Source: Hymenobacter wooponensis
GTDB taxonomy: Bacteria; Bacteroidota; Bacteroidia; Cytophagales; Hymenobacteraceae
DNA length: 64,000 nucleotides
Assembly (NCBI RefSeq): GCF_004745865.1
Contig: NZ_SRKZ01000001.1
Coordinates: 620,001 to 684,000 of the forward strand
Direction of reading: 5' to 3'
Below are positions 24,681 through 33,851 of this stretch, piece after piece. The notes under the pieces are model-generated. The model saw nothing but the letters and a program-made list of their open reading frames with translations, did not search any database and was not told the origin of the DNA. Position 1 is the first letter of the stretch. Each line of letters starts with the position of its first letter. Made by a program: the position numbers and the translations under genes.

Positions 24681-25010
24681 GAAGAACCTGAAGGGATGGT
24701 AAGCACCAACGAGTTAGAACCGCCAAAGAACGGCCCAACATTTCCTAAACTAGAAGTATACAAGGCCATCAGAAAGCCCGAATTACCAGTTGCTCCCCCA
24801 TGGCCTGCCCCGGTTACACATAGCATGAAACCAGTTGCGTTCTATAACCACTGCAATATTTCCTCTATATATTCATAAAATAACATACAATCAACCTCAA
24901 CCAGAACTTATGCTCTCAACATAGCATTGGCGCGCTATTTTGCGGGGTGCTTTGACCGTCAGTTAGACACCGGGCATACTCCTGCTGTAGCAGTTCAGGC
25001 AGAAGAACTG
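24681..25010. other. gene-free intergenic region
   Basis: About 330 bases, moderately AT-rich near 24830-24920, between the divergent glycosyltransferase and sbcD genes. No ORF, repeat or clear hairpin is seen. It probably carries the glycosyltransferase promoter. Confidence 0.5.
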
Positions 25011-25018
25011 TATTTTTG
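25011..25018 (+). promoter_or_regulatory. -7 promoter box TATTTTTG directly before sbcD
   Basis: Exact TAnnTTTG only five bases before the ATG at 25024, so transcription could start at or beside the start codon (leaderless or nearly so). Confidence 0.55.
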
Positions 25019-25023
25019 TAGCT

Positions 25024-26250
25024 ATGCGCGTACTACACACCGCCGACTGGCATCTGGGCCAACGCTTCATCAGTGGCCACGAACGCACCGAGGAACACCG
25101 CCATTTTTTGGAGTGGCTGGTACAAACGGTGCGCGAGCAGCGCGTGGAAGTGCTCGTTATTGCTGGTGACGTCTTCGATACTGGCTCTCCTTCCAACCAG
25201 GCGTTGGAGTTGTATTACTCCTTCCTGCTGAACATGCGCAGCACTGGCTGCCGCGATATTGTGGTAGTGGGCGGCAACCACGACTCCCCGGCCACTCTCA
25301 ACGCCCCGGCCCGCTTGCTGCGCCACTTGCGCGTGCACGTGGTGGGGTGCGTACCCGAGTGCTTTGAAGACCAAGTGTTAGTGCTTGACGATGCCACCGG
25401 CAAACCTGGCCTAGTAGTGTGCGCGGCCCCCTTTCTGCGCGACCGGGACGTGCGCTTGTCGGTGCCGGGCGAAACCGCCGAGGAGCGTGAAACCCGCATC
25501 AAACAAGGCATTGCCGACCACTACGCCCGCCTAGCTGCCGTGGAGCAGGTATGGCAGCTCAAAGGCCTAGGCCTGCCGGTGCTGGCCACCGGCCACCTCT
25601 ACGCCGCCGGCGCCGCCCCTTCCGATTCGGAGCGCACCATTCACGTAGGCAATCTAGGCCAGATTACCGCCGATCATTTTCCTGAAGTCTTTGACTACGT
25701 GGCACTAGGCCACTTACACCGCCCACAGCGCGTGGGTGGCCGCGAACATATCCGTTACTCCGGCTCTCCTATTCCGCTGTCATTCTCTGAAATTGGCCAC
25801 CCCAAAGAGGTGCTGCTTCTAGAGTTTGTAGCAGGTAAGCTGCACACCCTGGAAACGCTGGAAGTGCCCGGCACGCGCCGCCTCATCCGCTTCCACGGCA
25901 CTTTGGAGGAAGTAGTTGCTGGCCTACAGGCCTACGATAACACTGGCTACCTGCTACCAGCCTGGGCCGATGTGCAGATTCACTCCGAGCTAACCCAGCT
26001 GGAAGTAGCCGATGCCCTGCTGAAAGTGATTCAGGAGCTAGACCGCAAGCAATTGGAAGTGCTGGCCCGCCGCCACTTCCGTCTTGTGAAGCTCCGCGCC
26101 CTTGGCGAAGAAGAAACGCAAGAGCCCCTCACCCGCAGCCTCCACGACTTCACGGAGCGCGAGGTATTTGAGCAACGCCTGGAAACCGAGCCCGAGGAAG
26201 GCCGCAGCGAACTACTGCGCACGTTTGATGAACTGCTGGAAAGCCTCTAG
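25024..26250 (+). CDS. sbcD: exonuclease subunit SbcD (Mre11-like)
   Basis: 408 residues. The nuclease subunit of SbcCD, an ATP-dependent double-strand exonuclease and hairpin endonuclease. Calcineurin-like phosphoesterase motifs run in order: HTADWHLGQ (Asp8, His10), IAGDVFDTG, GGNHDSP, and later TGHLYAAGA and LGHLHRPQ, with the usual C-terminal capping domain (SbcD_C). Length is normal. The gene ends CTCTAGGCCACTT, so the stop is within the iterated octamer. sbcC is not adjacent but about 10 kb downstream on the same strand, which is unusual. Function is firm. Confidence 0.95.
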   Translation: MRVLHTADWHLGQRFISGHERTEEHRHFLEWLVQTVREQRVEVLVIAGDVFDTGSPSNQALELYYSFLLNMRSTGCRDIVVVGGNHDSPATLNAPARLLRHLRVHVVGCVPECFEDQVLVLDDATGKPGLVVCAAPFLRDRDVRLSVPGETAEERETRIKQGIADHYARLAAVEQVWQLKGLGLPVLATGHLYAAGAAPSDSERTIHVGNLGQITADHFPEVFDYVALGHLHRPQRVGGREHIRYSGSPIPLSFSEIGHPKEVLLLEFVAGKLHTLETLEVPGTRRLIRFHGTLEEVVAGLQAYDNTGYLLPAWADVQIHSELTQLEVADALLKVIQELDRKQLEVLARRHFRLVKLRALGEEETQEPLTRSLHDFTEREVFEQRLETEPEEGRSELLRTFDELLESL

Positions 26251-26280
26251 GCCACTTTTCGCCAGCTCCTAATTCACTCT

Positions 26281-26392
26281 GTTATGCTAAGCGGAGCCGA
26301 AGCATCCTCTACCGCTTTCATTGCAATAGGCCTAGGCCAGTAGTTAGCCATAGGAAATGCTTCGGTGAGCGGACGCCAGATCAAGCATGACC
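26281..26392. repeat. GCT/AGC variant of the covarying inverted-repeat family
   Basis: GTTATGCTAAGC...CGAAGCAT at 26281-26305 and an inverted, decayed partner at 26355-26392. The paired triplets are GCT and AGC. A CCTAGGCCAG motif lies in the middle. Confidence 0.7.
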
Positions 26393-26397
26393 TCTGT

Positions 26398-26901
26398 TTA
26401 TTCAGGGCGTCTAATGGCATACACCAGCTCATCTACGTATTCTCCGTTCTTAAAGAACGTCCTGTCAAAGCGAGCCTCTAGCACAAACCCAGCCTTCTCC
26501 AGCACACGCTGTGAGGCTAGGTTTGTACCGAACGGACGGGCAAAAATGCGGTTGATGTCGAAGGTTTGGAAGCCGTAGGCCACTAGCTGCTTTACTGCTT
26601 CAGTGATGATGCCCCGCCCCCAGAAGGGCTCAGCCAGCCAATACCCCATTTCGGCATTCTTGCGCTCAATATTCGTGCGCGGGTGAATGCCAATGCCACC
26701 CACGGCCTGCCCATCTACCTCAATGGCAAAAATGTGTAGCGGGTCTTCCTGACTGGCCATTGCAATGAAATTACGGCCGGTTTCCTCGGTGTAAGGATGC
26801 GGAAATTGGTCGTTCATGAAGCCCGCAATAGCTGGGTTGTTGGCGCACCGAACAAGGCTAGGCAGGTCATCGGGCGACCAGGCGCGAAGGGTGAAAGACA
26901 T
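26398..26901 (-). CDS. GNAT family N-acetyltransferase (RimJ/RimL type)
   Basis: 167 residues. Features of the ribosomal-protein acetyltransferase-like (RimJ/RimL) branch: LRAWSPDDLPSLVRCANNPAIAGFMNDQFPHPYT, IGIHPRTNIERKNAEMGYWLAEPFWGRGIITEAV (acetyl-CoA binding at GRGIIT) and INRIFARPFGTNLASQRVLEKAGFVLEARF. Cytoplasmic; actual substrate unknown. It follows the glycosyl hydrolase gene on the same strand with only 14 bases between, so it may be co-transcribed, although the functions are not obviously related. Confidence 0.9.
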   Translation of the reverse strand: MSFTLRAWSPDDLPSLVRCANNPAIAGFMNDQFPHPYTEETGRNFIAMASQEDPLHIFAIEVDGQAVGGIGIHPRTNIERKNAEMGYWLAEPFWGRGIITEAVKQLVAYGFQTFDINRIFARPFGTNLASQRVLEKAGFVLEARFDRTFFKNGEYVDELVYAIRRPE

Positions 26902-26915
26902 AGGCTTTGACTGAT

Positions 26916-28193
26916 TTACTTCGCCTTCACATAAAACGGAATGTTAGCCGTAGCCACGTTATCGTGCCCATCATAAGCATAGATAAACAGGCGGTAAGCG
27001 CCTTCTGTAGTGGGGGCTTTAAGCTGAGTTTGCGCCTTGGCATCAGCCGGAATTAAGCCAGTAATCGGCTTGGGGCGCTCCTCCCGGTCGCCGCCGGTTT
27101 TAAGGTCGGTGCTTTCCGGCAGCAGTTCCCAGCGGTAAGTCATAGCATCCTTATCCGGGTCTGTTACGGCTACAACGGCGGGTACGCTCTGGCCGGGCAG
27201 CAGATACACGTTGTCGGTGGCCTTCTTGCCGTTCAAAAGAAACGATGCCAGGTGCGGAGCGCGGTTCGTAGGCCACTTGCCACTCCACAAGTACTGCATT
27301 ACATCCACTACTTCTGACTCTTTCCCGTCTTCCGTGAAGAGGCCATACCAAGTGGGCGTACGCTCTTGTTTCTGGCCCCACAGAAACACATAGGTACCCA
27401 GGCACTGGGTTTTGTCTTTCGCCACAGAGGCCTCGTAGCGGCTCTGGTACACGGCGGCTTTCTGGCTGCTAGTTTCTTCTACGGAGGCTTTCCAGGGCGT
27501 TACGGGGCTCTCCCAGTGCCCGGTGGGGCCCCACTCCGCTACAACGTAAGGGCCTGTCCAGCCCTGGTCGCGCACCTGCTGCGGGATGGAGGCCAGCCCG
27601 GCGTAAGTGTTGATGCTCAGGATATCCACGGCCGGGCACATTACCTTGATGTAGTTCACCTCCTTCTGGTTGAGGCCAGCCAATACGGTGCTGGTGGGGT
27701 GATTGGGGTCTACTTCATGAATCATCTCGGCAATCTGCTGTACCGCCTGCCACACCTTGGGGTTGGTGTAGTCGAGGTTCAGCTCATTGCCAATGCCCCA
27801 GAACAGCAGGGCAGGGTCGTCTTTGTACTTGAGCACATCGGCGCGCAGGCGCTGCAGCTGATCGGCCACGGCTTTGGGGTCGTTGTAGTCGAAGCCATGC
27901 CGCTCGCGGGCTACATCTAGGCCCATCATCACAGTGAGGCCGTTCTTATTCGCCTCTGCTAAGGTTTTTTCGGCCCCATAGGTGCTCCAAGTCCGAATAG
28001 AGTTGCCACCATATGCTTTTACCCGCTCGGGAAACTGCCCGCCCCCGGCCCCTTTAATGAAATATGGTTGGCCACCGCGGAGTAACTCATAACGCCCTTC
28101 AGTTTTTTTTACTTCTACTTTGATGGGTTTGGTAGTCTGAGCGTAGGCTCCGAGGGAAAGCGAGAGCAGGGAAAGGCAGAGGAGGAATTTCAT
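26916..28193 (-). CDS. exported clan GH-A glycoside hydrolase (GH2 TIM-barrel-like)
   Basis: 425 residues from ATG 28193 with signal peptide MKFLLCLSLLSLSLGAYAQ. The barrel begins with YELLRGGQPYFIKGAGGGQF, as in the catalytic domain of GH2 enzymes. The acid/base is likely Glu137 (GIGNELN) and the nucleophile Glu220 (VVAEWGPTG), the normal clan GH-A geometry. A C-terminal Ig/PKD-like domain (about 330-425) follows. The usual GH2 N-terminal sandwich domains are missing, so GH2-like or an unassigned GH-A family are both possible. Substrate unknown; secreted to the periplasm or surface. Confidence 0.82.
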   Translation of the reverse strand: MKFLLCLSLLSLSLGAYAQTTKPIKVEVKKTEGRYELLRGGQPYFIKGAGGGQFPERVKAYGGNSIRTWSTYGAEKTLAEANKNGLTVMMGLDVARERHGFDYNDPKAVADQLQRLRADVLKYKDDPALLFWGIGNELNLDYTNPKVWQAVQQIAEMIHEVDPNHPTSTVLAGLNQKEVNYIKVMCPAVDILSINTYAGLASIPQQVRDQGWTGPYVVAEWGPTGHWESPVTPWKASVEETSSQKAAVYQSRYEASVAKDKTQCLGTYVFLWGQKQERTPTWYGLFTEDGKESEVVDVMQYLWSGKWPTNRAPHLASFLLNGKKATDNVYLLPGQSVPAVVAVTDPDKDAMTYRWELLPESTDLKTGGDREERPKPITGLIPADAKAQTQLKAPTTEGAYRLFIYAYDGHDNVATANIPFYVKAK

Positions 28194-28450
28194 AGAGTAG
28201 AGGGGTTGGAAAGGCAGAGTCGGGACCGAATCTAGCACGAGTTTACCTAAACTAGGTTCTTCTGCTTCTTACTTCCCTCCTGCTATCCATTAGCCAATCA
28301 CCTAGGCCTACTCTTTCCGGAGTAAAAACAGAGGGCCCCGGCCGTATAAATGGTGTCCGCTGCGCACTTCCGTATGCCTAGGCCACTACGTTAGGCTAAC
28401 CCTACACGCGTTTGATGCGTTATAGACCTACACCATTTCCCTTGTCAATC

Positions 28451-28690
28451 ATGAGCATATTTGGTTCTGACCGCAAACCAAGCGGCACAATGGGTGGCCT
28501 ACTGTCGGGCCTGTTTGGAGGTAACTCTGCCCGAAACACTTCCGTTAATTCAGATACTGTCAGCAGAGGCGGCGGCTTCAACCGCAAGCTGATGGGTGGC
28601 GCGCTTCTGGCCGCCGGTGCAGCCTACTTGTACAACCGTAATAAGGGCAGAAACACCGGTACCCAGAGCTTCAATATCCCTAATCAGTAG
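28451..28690 (+). CDS. small glycine-rich protein with one hydrophobic helix
   Basis: 79 residues from ATG 28451 (MSIFGSDRKPSG). It has GGLLSGLFGGNSAR, then a hydrophobic stretch KLMGGALLAAGAAYLYNRNKG, then a polar tail. The hydrophobic stretch may span or touch a membrane. No family recognised with confidence. It is followed at once by a strong terminator, supporting it as a real transcript. Confidence 0.6.
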   Translation: MSIFGSDRKPSGTMGGLLSGLFGGNSARNTSVNSDTVSRGGGFNRKLMGGALLAAGAAYLYNRNKGRNTGTQSFNIPNQ

Positions 28691-28706
28691 AGCTTGCTCT
28701 TTATAT

Positions 28707-28751
28707 AAAAGCCCCTCCTCTGGCCTAGCAATGGCTTGAGGAGGGGCTTTT
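28707..28751 (+). terminator. terminator with TGGCCTAG in its loop
   Basis: Perfect 14-bp stem AAAAGCCCCTCCTC / GAGGAGGGGCTTTT. The loop begins TGGCCTAG, an exact copy of the iterated octamer. Confidence 0.9.
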
Positions 28752-28837
28752 GTGTTATCAGCTGGCTCTTCTGAGAACCACTAGCTCTTGCTGATAAAGA
28801 TAAGAAGCGCGTCAATCCAAGTCCTGAAAACTCCCTA

Positions 28838-29599
28838 TTATCCAGCCAGCTCTGGCCGAGTGAACAGTACTGTTGGGCCGACCCAGGGCGTACTATTGCC
28901 TGAGGCATCTAACAGGCTAAATGTTGCTGCAAAGCTTTTCCCTTTCTCCAGTTCAAATGCCCCGGCGCACATTCCGTGGCCCACCGATACGAGACCCGTC
29001 TTATCGGGCTGTAGGTAATAGACAGTTGTCTTGCCGCTACTCAGGTCCTTCACCGCGGCTTTAACTAAGTACTCCGACTGTTCATGGACAACCCCGGTGA
29101 ACTGTACCGACACTTCAGGTCCGCAGCCCATTTCCACATAGTGTTTGGCTTTTTCCCGGAGTGGAGCCACCCAAGCGGGCGGTGTTTGATCTAGGCCTGC
29201 CTCAATGGTATAAAAGACCTTATCCCGGCCAAACCTTGTGGGGCTCTCCATAGCATTTCCTGTTTCGGCGCCCTTGCCACGGATAATGAGCTCGTATTGC
29301 TCACCCACTTTTACATGGGCATTGAGCTTCAGAATACCCTGCGTTAGACCATACTGGCCTACCAGTATTTCCTTCACTTGCAGGGGTAAACGCTGAGAGC
29401 CAAGCTGAAAAAATGCCTCGTACGAGGTGCCTAGCCCCTGAATTATACGCTGGCTATTGGCATAGCCTTCAATCATCAACACGGAGTTCGACTTGATGCT
29501 TTTACTAGCGGGCCAGAAGGATAGGCCGTTGGTAGAGCACTTAGCCGGTGCAAGGTGTGCGATGCATAAAGCCAGCAGGAATACCAGAGCAAACTTCAT
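28838..29599 (-). CDS. exported hypothetical protein
   Basis: 253 residues. Signal peptide MKFALVFLLALCIAHLAPA with a cleavage near CSTNG. The mature protein is mostly beta, with FWPASKSIKSNSVLMIEGYANSQRII near the start and paired cysteines further on (EMGCGPEV, GHGMCAGAFEL). It may be a periplasmic or surface beta-sandwich protein. No family recognised. Divergent from the TonB-dependent receptor across a 356-base gap. Function unknown. Confidence 0.65.
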   Translation of the reverse strand: MKFALVFLLALCIAHLAPAKCSTNGLSFWPASKSIKSNSVLMIEGYANSQRIIQGLGTSYEAFFQLGSQRLPLQVKEILVGQYGLTQGILKLNAHVKVGEQYELIIRGKGAETGNAMESPTRFGRDKVFYTIEAGLDQTPPAWVAPLREKAKHYVEMGCGPEVSVQFTGVVHEQSEYLVKAAVKDLSSGKTTVYYLQPDKTGLVSVGHGMCAGAFELEKGKSFAATFSLLDASGNSTPWVGPTVLFTRPELAG

Positions 29600-29955
29600 A
29601 TAGCACTAGATAAGAGGAGAGATAAGGCAACGGTCGTATCGAAGATAGAAAGTACGTCTACAAGTCTGGAAGCTTACGAAAGCCAAGAACCTCTTATTGC
29701 CGAGGGCGAAAAAAATTTCTAAGATCCTGTAACGATTGAGAAATCGCGCAGTTTCCACGCCTGCATTCTAGCTGCTGCCTCAATATACCCTTGGCGTTAG
29801 GGACCTGAGTTGATTTAGCGCCACCTACCCTTCTTGGTTTGCTCTTGCCCCACCGATGCTCAAAAATGAGCGTCGTGGCTCGGTGTTGCCTTTGCTTTCC
29901 AGGGAGTGCTTTACCTGCTACCGACTTCTTTCTCACCCCCTAACGACCCACCGCC
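29600..29955. other. gene-free region between divergent genes
   Basis: About 356 bases without a credible ORF. Small hairpins occur at 29730-29745 (CGATT...AATCG) and 29857-29871 (GCTCA...TGAGC). It should contain both promoters, but no exact TAnnTTTG was found. Confidence 0.4.
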
Positions 29956-32427
29956 TTGGAAAGCAACCTCTACCTTATTCTTCGCACGCTAGTTTTAGGG
30001 CTTATAACTGGCCTAGCGCTGTTGTTTACGGCTGGCCCGGCCGCGGCGCAAAGCGTTGGCGCCATTGCCGGCACAGTGCAAGCGGAAACAGGTGCACCCG
30101 TTGACTATGCCACTGTAACGCTGCATCGCGCCGCCGACTCTGTGGTAGTTAAAACGGAATTCAGCGATGCTAAAGGCGCCTACCGCTTCGAGCAGGTAGC
30201 GGCCGGGCGCTACCGGGTTTCCGCTTCTCAGCTAGGCTACTCTCGCAGCTGGAGCAGCGCGGTTGAGCTTACAACCGGCAGTGCCACGGTTCCCGTTCTC
30301 GTCCTGAAAACCAGCGCCGCCACCCAACTCAAGGAGGTACAAGTGGTAGGCCAGAAGCCAATGTTTGAGCGCCTGGCCGACCGTACGGTGGTAAACGTGG
30401 AAGGCTCGACGCTGGCCGCCGGCAACTCTACCTTGGATGTGCTCAGCCGGGCCCCCGGCGTAACCGTGGATGCCAACGACAACCTGGCCCTGCGGGGCCG
30501 GCAGGGCTTGTTAGTACTCATTGATGGCAAGCGCCAGCCCATGACGGGCACCGAGCTGGCGGACTATCTGCGGACCTTGCCTGCCGATCAACTGAAGAGC
30601 ATTGAGCTGATTACCAATCCGCCGGCCAAATACGATGCGCAGGGTGGCGCGGGCATCATTGCCATCAACCTCAAGAAAGACCAGCGCCAGGGCACCAACG
30701 GCAACGGCAACATCAGCTACGGCCGCGGAGAGTTTGGAAAGTTTACCACTAGCGTGTCGGGCAACCACCGCCGTAAAGGCCTGAACCTATTCGCTTCTAC
30801 CACCTACACCAAACGCCAAAACTTCGGCGTTCGGAACACCTACCGCTCCTTCTACGAAACGCGCGACGGCGAATCGGTTTTGCTGGGCACCGCCGACCAG
30901 CGCAACTACCAAATCGGCTCCGACCACTTCCTGATCTGGCGGCTGGGTACCGACGTAACACTTTCTAAGAACACCACCCTGGGCGGCGTGGTAACGGGGT
31001 TCTCGGTGCCGAACCCGCGCCCCGGCGGCTCGGGCACTAATACCAGCACGTTTTATGATGCCCGCGGGCAGGTGGTAGACTACTACACGGCTCGTAGTAC
31101 GGGCCAAGGCTATAACCCCAACATCACCGGCAACCTCAACCTGAAGCACACTTTCAGCGAAACTACCGCCGGAAAGCGCGAGCTGACCGCCGACCTAGAT
31201 TACGCCAGCTATTACACCCACCGCCTCCAGAGCCTAACCACGTTCTATGAGCTGTCGGGTCGGCCGGAGGCGCGCCTTGATGGCGACCAAACCGGCGACC
31301 TAATCATTATGGCCGCCAAGGCAGACTACACCCAGGCCCTGAGTGCCAAAACCACCCTGGAAGCTGGCGCCAAAGCTAGCCGCGTGTATTCCGACAACGA
31401 CATTCTGTTTGAAAACACGGTGGAAGGCGTAACAACCACAGACCTGGGCCGCACCAACCGCTTCCGCTACGACGAGCTTATCTCGGCGGCCTACGTGAGC
31501 ATGACTCACAACGTGGGCAAGCTGAATTTGCAGGCAGGCCTACGAGGCGAGCAAACCCACGCCACCGGCAAACAGGTGGTGCTTTCGGATAACTTCCGGC
31601 GCGACTATTACCAGCTGTTCCCAAACGCCTCAGTGAAGTACACTGCCAGCGACCGGCACGAATTTACGGCGGCCCTGAGCCGGCGTATTAACCGCCCCTC
31701 CTACCGCCAGCTCAATCCCTTCCGCTTCATCATCGACCCCACTACATCGGGCAAGGGTAACCCCAACCTGCTGCCCGAAACCAGCTATAACCTAGAGCTA
31801 GGCCACACTTTCAAGCAAAAGTTCACCACCAGCCTCAGCTACAGCCTCACCAACAACCCGCTCACCGACGTAGCCCAGCCCGAGTCCAACACCTCTACCG
31901 TATCAATGTACGTGAACCTTGACCGCCAGCATTATGCGGCTCTCACCCTCACAGCCCCGCTCACGCCTACTAAATGGTGGAATATCTACAACAACGCGGT
32001 GTTTTTCTACATCCATTACCAAGGCTCACTGGCAGGCACTTCGCTCAGCCGCGGGCAAGGAGCCTTTACGCTGAGCACCAATAGCACTTTCACCTTCGGC
32101 AAAGGCTGGGGCGCCGAGCTAAATGGCAACTATAACTCCCGGCAGCGGGTGGGCTTCTTTCTCTTCGATGACTTCGGCCAGCTAGGCCTAGGCGTGCAGA
32201 AAGCCCTCTGGGATAAGAAAGCTACCCTAAAGCTGGCGGCAACTGATGTGTTCTATACCACACCGCTCCGAGCCGTGTCGCGCTACAACAACTACCAGGA
32301 GAACCTCTTCCTCCGCCGCGATTCACGCGTGGTAACGCTCTCCTTGGGCTGGCGCCTTGGCAATGACAAGCTCACGTCCGCTAACCGCCGCACCGGCGCC
32401 GAAGACGAAAAGCGCCGTGCTCAATAG
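29956..32427 (+). CDS. TonB-dependent receptor-like outer-membrane beta-barrel protein
   Basis: 823 residues. No ATG fits; the TTG at 29956 gives a proper signal peptide ending AGPAAAQ (residue 32). Order: carboxypeptidase-regulatory-like Ig domain (about 35-120), plug domain (about 130-230, with LRGRQGLLVLIDGKRQPM), and a large C-terminal barrel (OMP_b-brl_3 type; aromatic-rich YDYASYYTHRL etc.). This family imports large or chelated substrates through the outer membrane using TonB energy, but no SusD-like partner is adjacent. Substrate unknown. It ends near a repeat element. Confidence 0.9.
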   Translation: MESNLYLILRTLVLGLITGLALLFTAGPAAAQSVGAIAGTVQAETGAPVDYATVTLHRAADSVVVKTEFSDAKGAYRFEQVAAGRYRVSASQLGYSRSWSSAVELTTGSATVPVLVLKTSAATQLKEVQVVGQKPMFERLADRTVVNVEGSTLAAGNSTLDVLSRAPGVTVDANDNLALRGRQGLLVLIDGKRQPMTGTELADYLRTLPADQLKSIELITNPPAKYDAQGGAGIIAINLKKDQRQGTNGNGNISYGRGEFGKFTTSVSGNHRRKGLNLFASTTYTKRQNFGVRNTYRSFYETRDGESVLLGTADQRNYQIGSDHFLIWRLGTDVTLSKNTTLGGVVTGFSVPNPRPGGSGTNTSTFYDARGQVVDYYTARSTGQGYNPNITGNLNLKHTFSETTAGKRELTADLDYASYYTHRLQSLTTFYELSGRPEARLDGDQTGDLIIMAAKADYTQALSAKTTLEAGAKASRVYSDNDILFENTVEGVTTTDLGRTNRFRYDELISAAYVSMTHNVGKLNLQAGLRGEQTHATGKQVVLSDNFRRDYYQLFPNASVKYTASDRHEFTAALSRRINRPSYRQLNPFRFIIDPTTSGKGNPNLLPETSYNLELGHTFKQKFTTSLSYSLTNNPLTDVAQPESNTSTVSMYVNLDRQHYAALTLTAPLTPTKWWNIYNNAVFFYIHYQGSLAGTSLSRGQGAFTLSTNSTFTFGKGWGAELNGNYNSRQRVGFFLFDDFGQLGLGVQKALWDKKATLKLAATDVFYTTPLRAVSRYNNYQENLFLRRDSRVVTLSLGWRLGNDKLTSANRRTGAEDEKRRAQ

Positions 32428-32456
32428 GTCAGCTGTTGCTGTAGAAATCAGACAGA

Positions 32457-32580
32457 ACGGTGTAGGGAAGCAACACTTCGCGTTTCGGCGCCAGACTGGC
32501 CTAGAGCAGCAGCAAAAACAACATCAGCGCCCGAGAGGCAGCGGAGCTAACGCCGCAACGCGAAGTGTCGCGCTTCTATG
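32457..32580. repeat. second inverted-repeat family (GCGAAGTGTCGCG type)
   Basis: Contains CAACACTTCGCGTTTCGGCG near 32470-32490 and, inverted, GCAACGCGAAGTGTCGCGC near 32555-32573. The middle has AACAACATCAGC and CGGAGCTAACGCC, which recur at 56410-56465. A TGGCCTAG octamer is inside. Confidence 0.65.
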
Positions 32581-32618
32581 GCTCTCCGTATACTTGCTCG
32601 AAACCCTATATCGCTAGG

Positions 32619-32675
32619 CCACCTACACGCAACAACGCCCGGTGCAGTGCACCGGGCGTTGTTGCGTGTAGGTGG
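32619..32675. terminator. perfect 28-bp hairpin between convergent genes
   Basis: Arms 32619-32646 and 32648-32675 are perfect inverted copies with one central base, followed by TTTTT. Bidirectional terminator between the TonB receptor and the 32679-33050 gene; longer than usual. Confidence 0.85.
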
Positions 32676-32678
32676 TTT

Positions 32679-33050
32679 TTACAGCGGCTCATCGTTGCTG
32701 GTATTGCTGGCGCTGGGGTCTGCATCAGGGCTTGAGTCTGATGGCACATTAGTGGAAGCGTCGGTAGGCGTGTCTGCGGCTGCCTCGTTTTCTGCGCTGG
32801 AGGTCTCTTCTGTATCAGAGTCGGAGGCTACTGGCGGGGCAGTTGCAGTGCTCTCGGGTGGCGGCAGGTTGGTGCCGGTATCAGCATCGGAGCGCTGCGT
32901 ATCAGAGGTGCCTTTCGTGGGCAAGGTATTGGGGTCCGGGGTTGGCTGTCGGGGAATTGAATTGGGTTCCATAGGATTTGTGCTATACCAGATAAAGCGG
33001 AGGCCTGGAGCTGGCTCAGGCTCAACGGTTATACGGTACAGCTCAACCAT
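32679..33050 (-). CDS. acidic low-complexity hypothetical protein
   Basis: 123 residues. A short ordered N-terminus (MVELYRITVEPEPAPGLRFIWYSTNPM) is followed by a long disordered tail rich in Asp, Glu, Ser, Thr, Pro and Ala. No signal peptide. The gene lies 22 bases downstream of the NTF2-like lipoprotein gene on the same strand and so is probably in its operon. The tail may be a spacer or binding region; function unknown. A 251-residue ORF on the opposite strand exists but looks like a shadow. Confidence 0.55.
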   Translation of the reverse strand: MVELYRITVEPEPAPGLRFIWYSTNPMEPNSIPRQPTPDPNTLPTKGTSDTQRSDADTGTNLPPPESTATAPPVASDSDTEETSSAENEAAADTPTDASTNVPSDSSPDADPSASNTSNDEPL

Positions 33051-33072
33051 TGGCTATTACATCACGGGTAAG

Positions 33073-33579
33073 TTAGTGGTCGTAGCTTACCACCCGGGTT
33101 ACTTTCCACTGACCATCCTTGAGGCGCCACACCATCATATTCTTAAAGGTGCCGCAGTCGTCTTTGCCATTCTCCACGTGGCAGAAACGGTGCTGATAAG
33201 TTTCTACGGCGCCATAGTCTTTGATGGGAAATACCTCCAGCGTGCCGGGCACGAGCTGGCGCTTCAGGCCAGTAGTTTTATTCTGCTCAAACAGGTTGCG
33301 AAAGCCTTGCATGGTCTGCTCAAAATTGGCTAGGCCACCTTTATCGTGGTAAAACTCTAGGTCCTCGGCGAAGAAGGTTTGCAGCTGGGCTACGTCATGT
33401 TGGTTGAAGGCCACGAACATCGCGCTATCGAGGCGGGCAATGGTGCGGTACAGCTCCGGAGCTACCGGTGCCGGCATGGTAGGCGGTACGGCAGCAGGCC
33501 GGGTGGTTGAGCAGCTCGGCGCGGCAATCAGCAACGAAAAGCCCATGAGAGCAAAGCCAATACGATGTAGCGCGAGCAT
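33073..33579 (-). CDS. NTF2-like (DUF4440) lipoprotein
   Basis: 168 residues. Lipoprotein signal peptide MLALHRIGFALMGFSLLIAAPSC with the lipobox cysteine at residue 23. The mature domain is a DUF4440/SnoaL-like cone: LYRTIARLDSAMFVAFNQHDVAQLQTFFAEDLEFYHDKGG...VWRLKDGQWKVTRVVSYDH, with the usual final strand. Probably anchored in a membrane, binding a small ligand; no enzyme activity can be assigned. First gene of a likely pair with 32679-33050. Confidence 0.88.
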   Translation of the reverse strand: MLALHRIGFALMGFSLLIAAPSCSTTRPAAVPPTMPAPVAPELYRTIARLDSAMFVAFNQHDVAQLQTFFAEDLEFYHDKGGLANFEQTMQGFRNLFEQNKTTGLKRQLVPGTLEVFPIKDYGAVETYQHRFCHVENGKDDCGTFKNMMVWRLKDGQWKVTRVVSYDH

Positions 33580-33851
33580 AGTAGAGTAGCAGCTAGTGAG
33601 AGGATAATACCAGGTCTGGAAATCACCCTAATATAATAGAAGGCCCTGCACGCACAGGGCGGAGCAGTTAGCTTGCTTTCACTCACCAAAGCGGCTTCTA
33701 CAAGTATAAAATCCTGCTACTCCGGTGCTGGTCGCCACTAAAGGCTAGCAACTTCCGTTAGAAATTGAGTACCCAGCAAGCGGCTACCCATCGGCAAATG
33801 CGGGAGGCTGCTAGTTGGTACTTCGAAGCGACGCCCTAACCGCAGATCAGC

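Noticed and set aside
32578..33333. 251-codon open frame on the plus strand
   Set aside because: Starts in a repeat, runs through a terminator hairpin and lies antisense to two better-supported genes.
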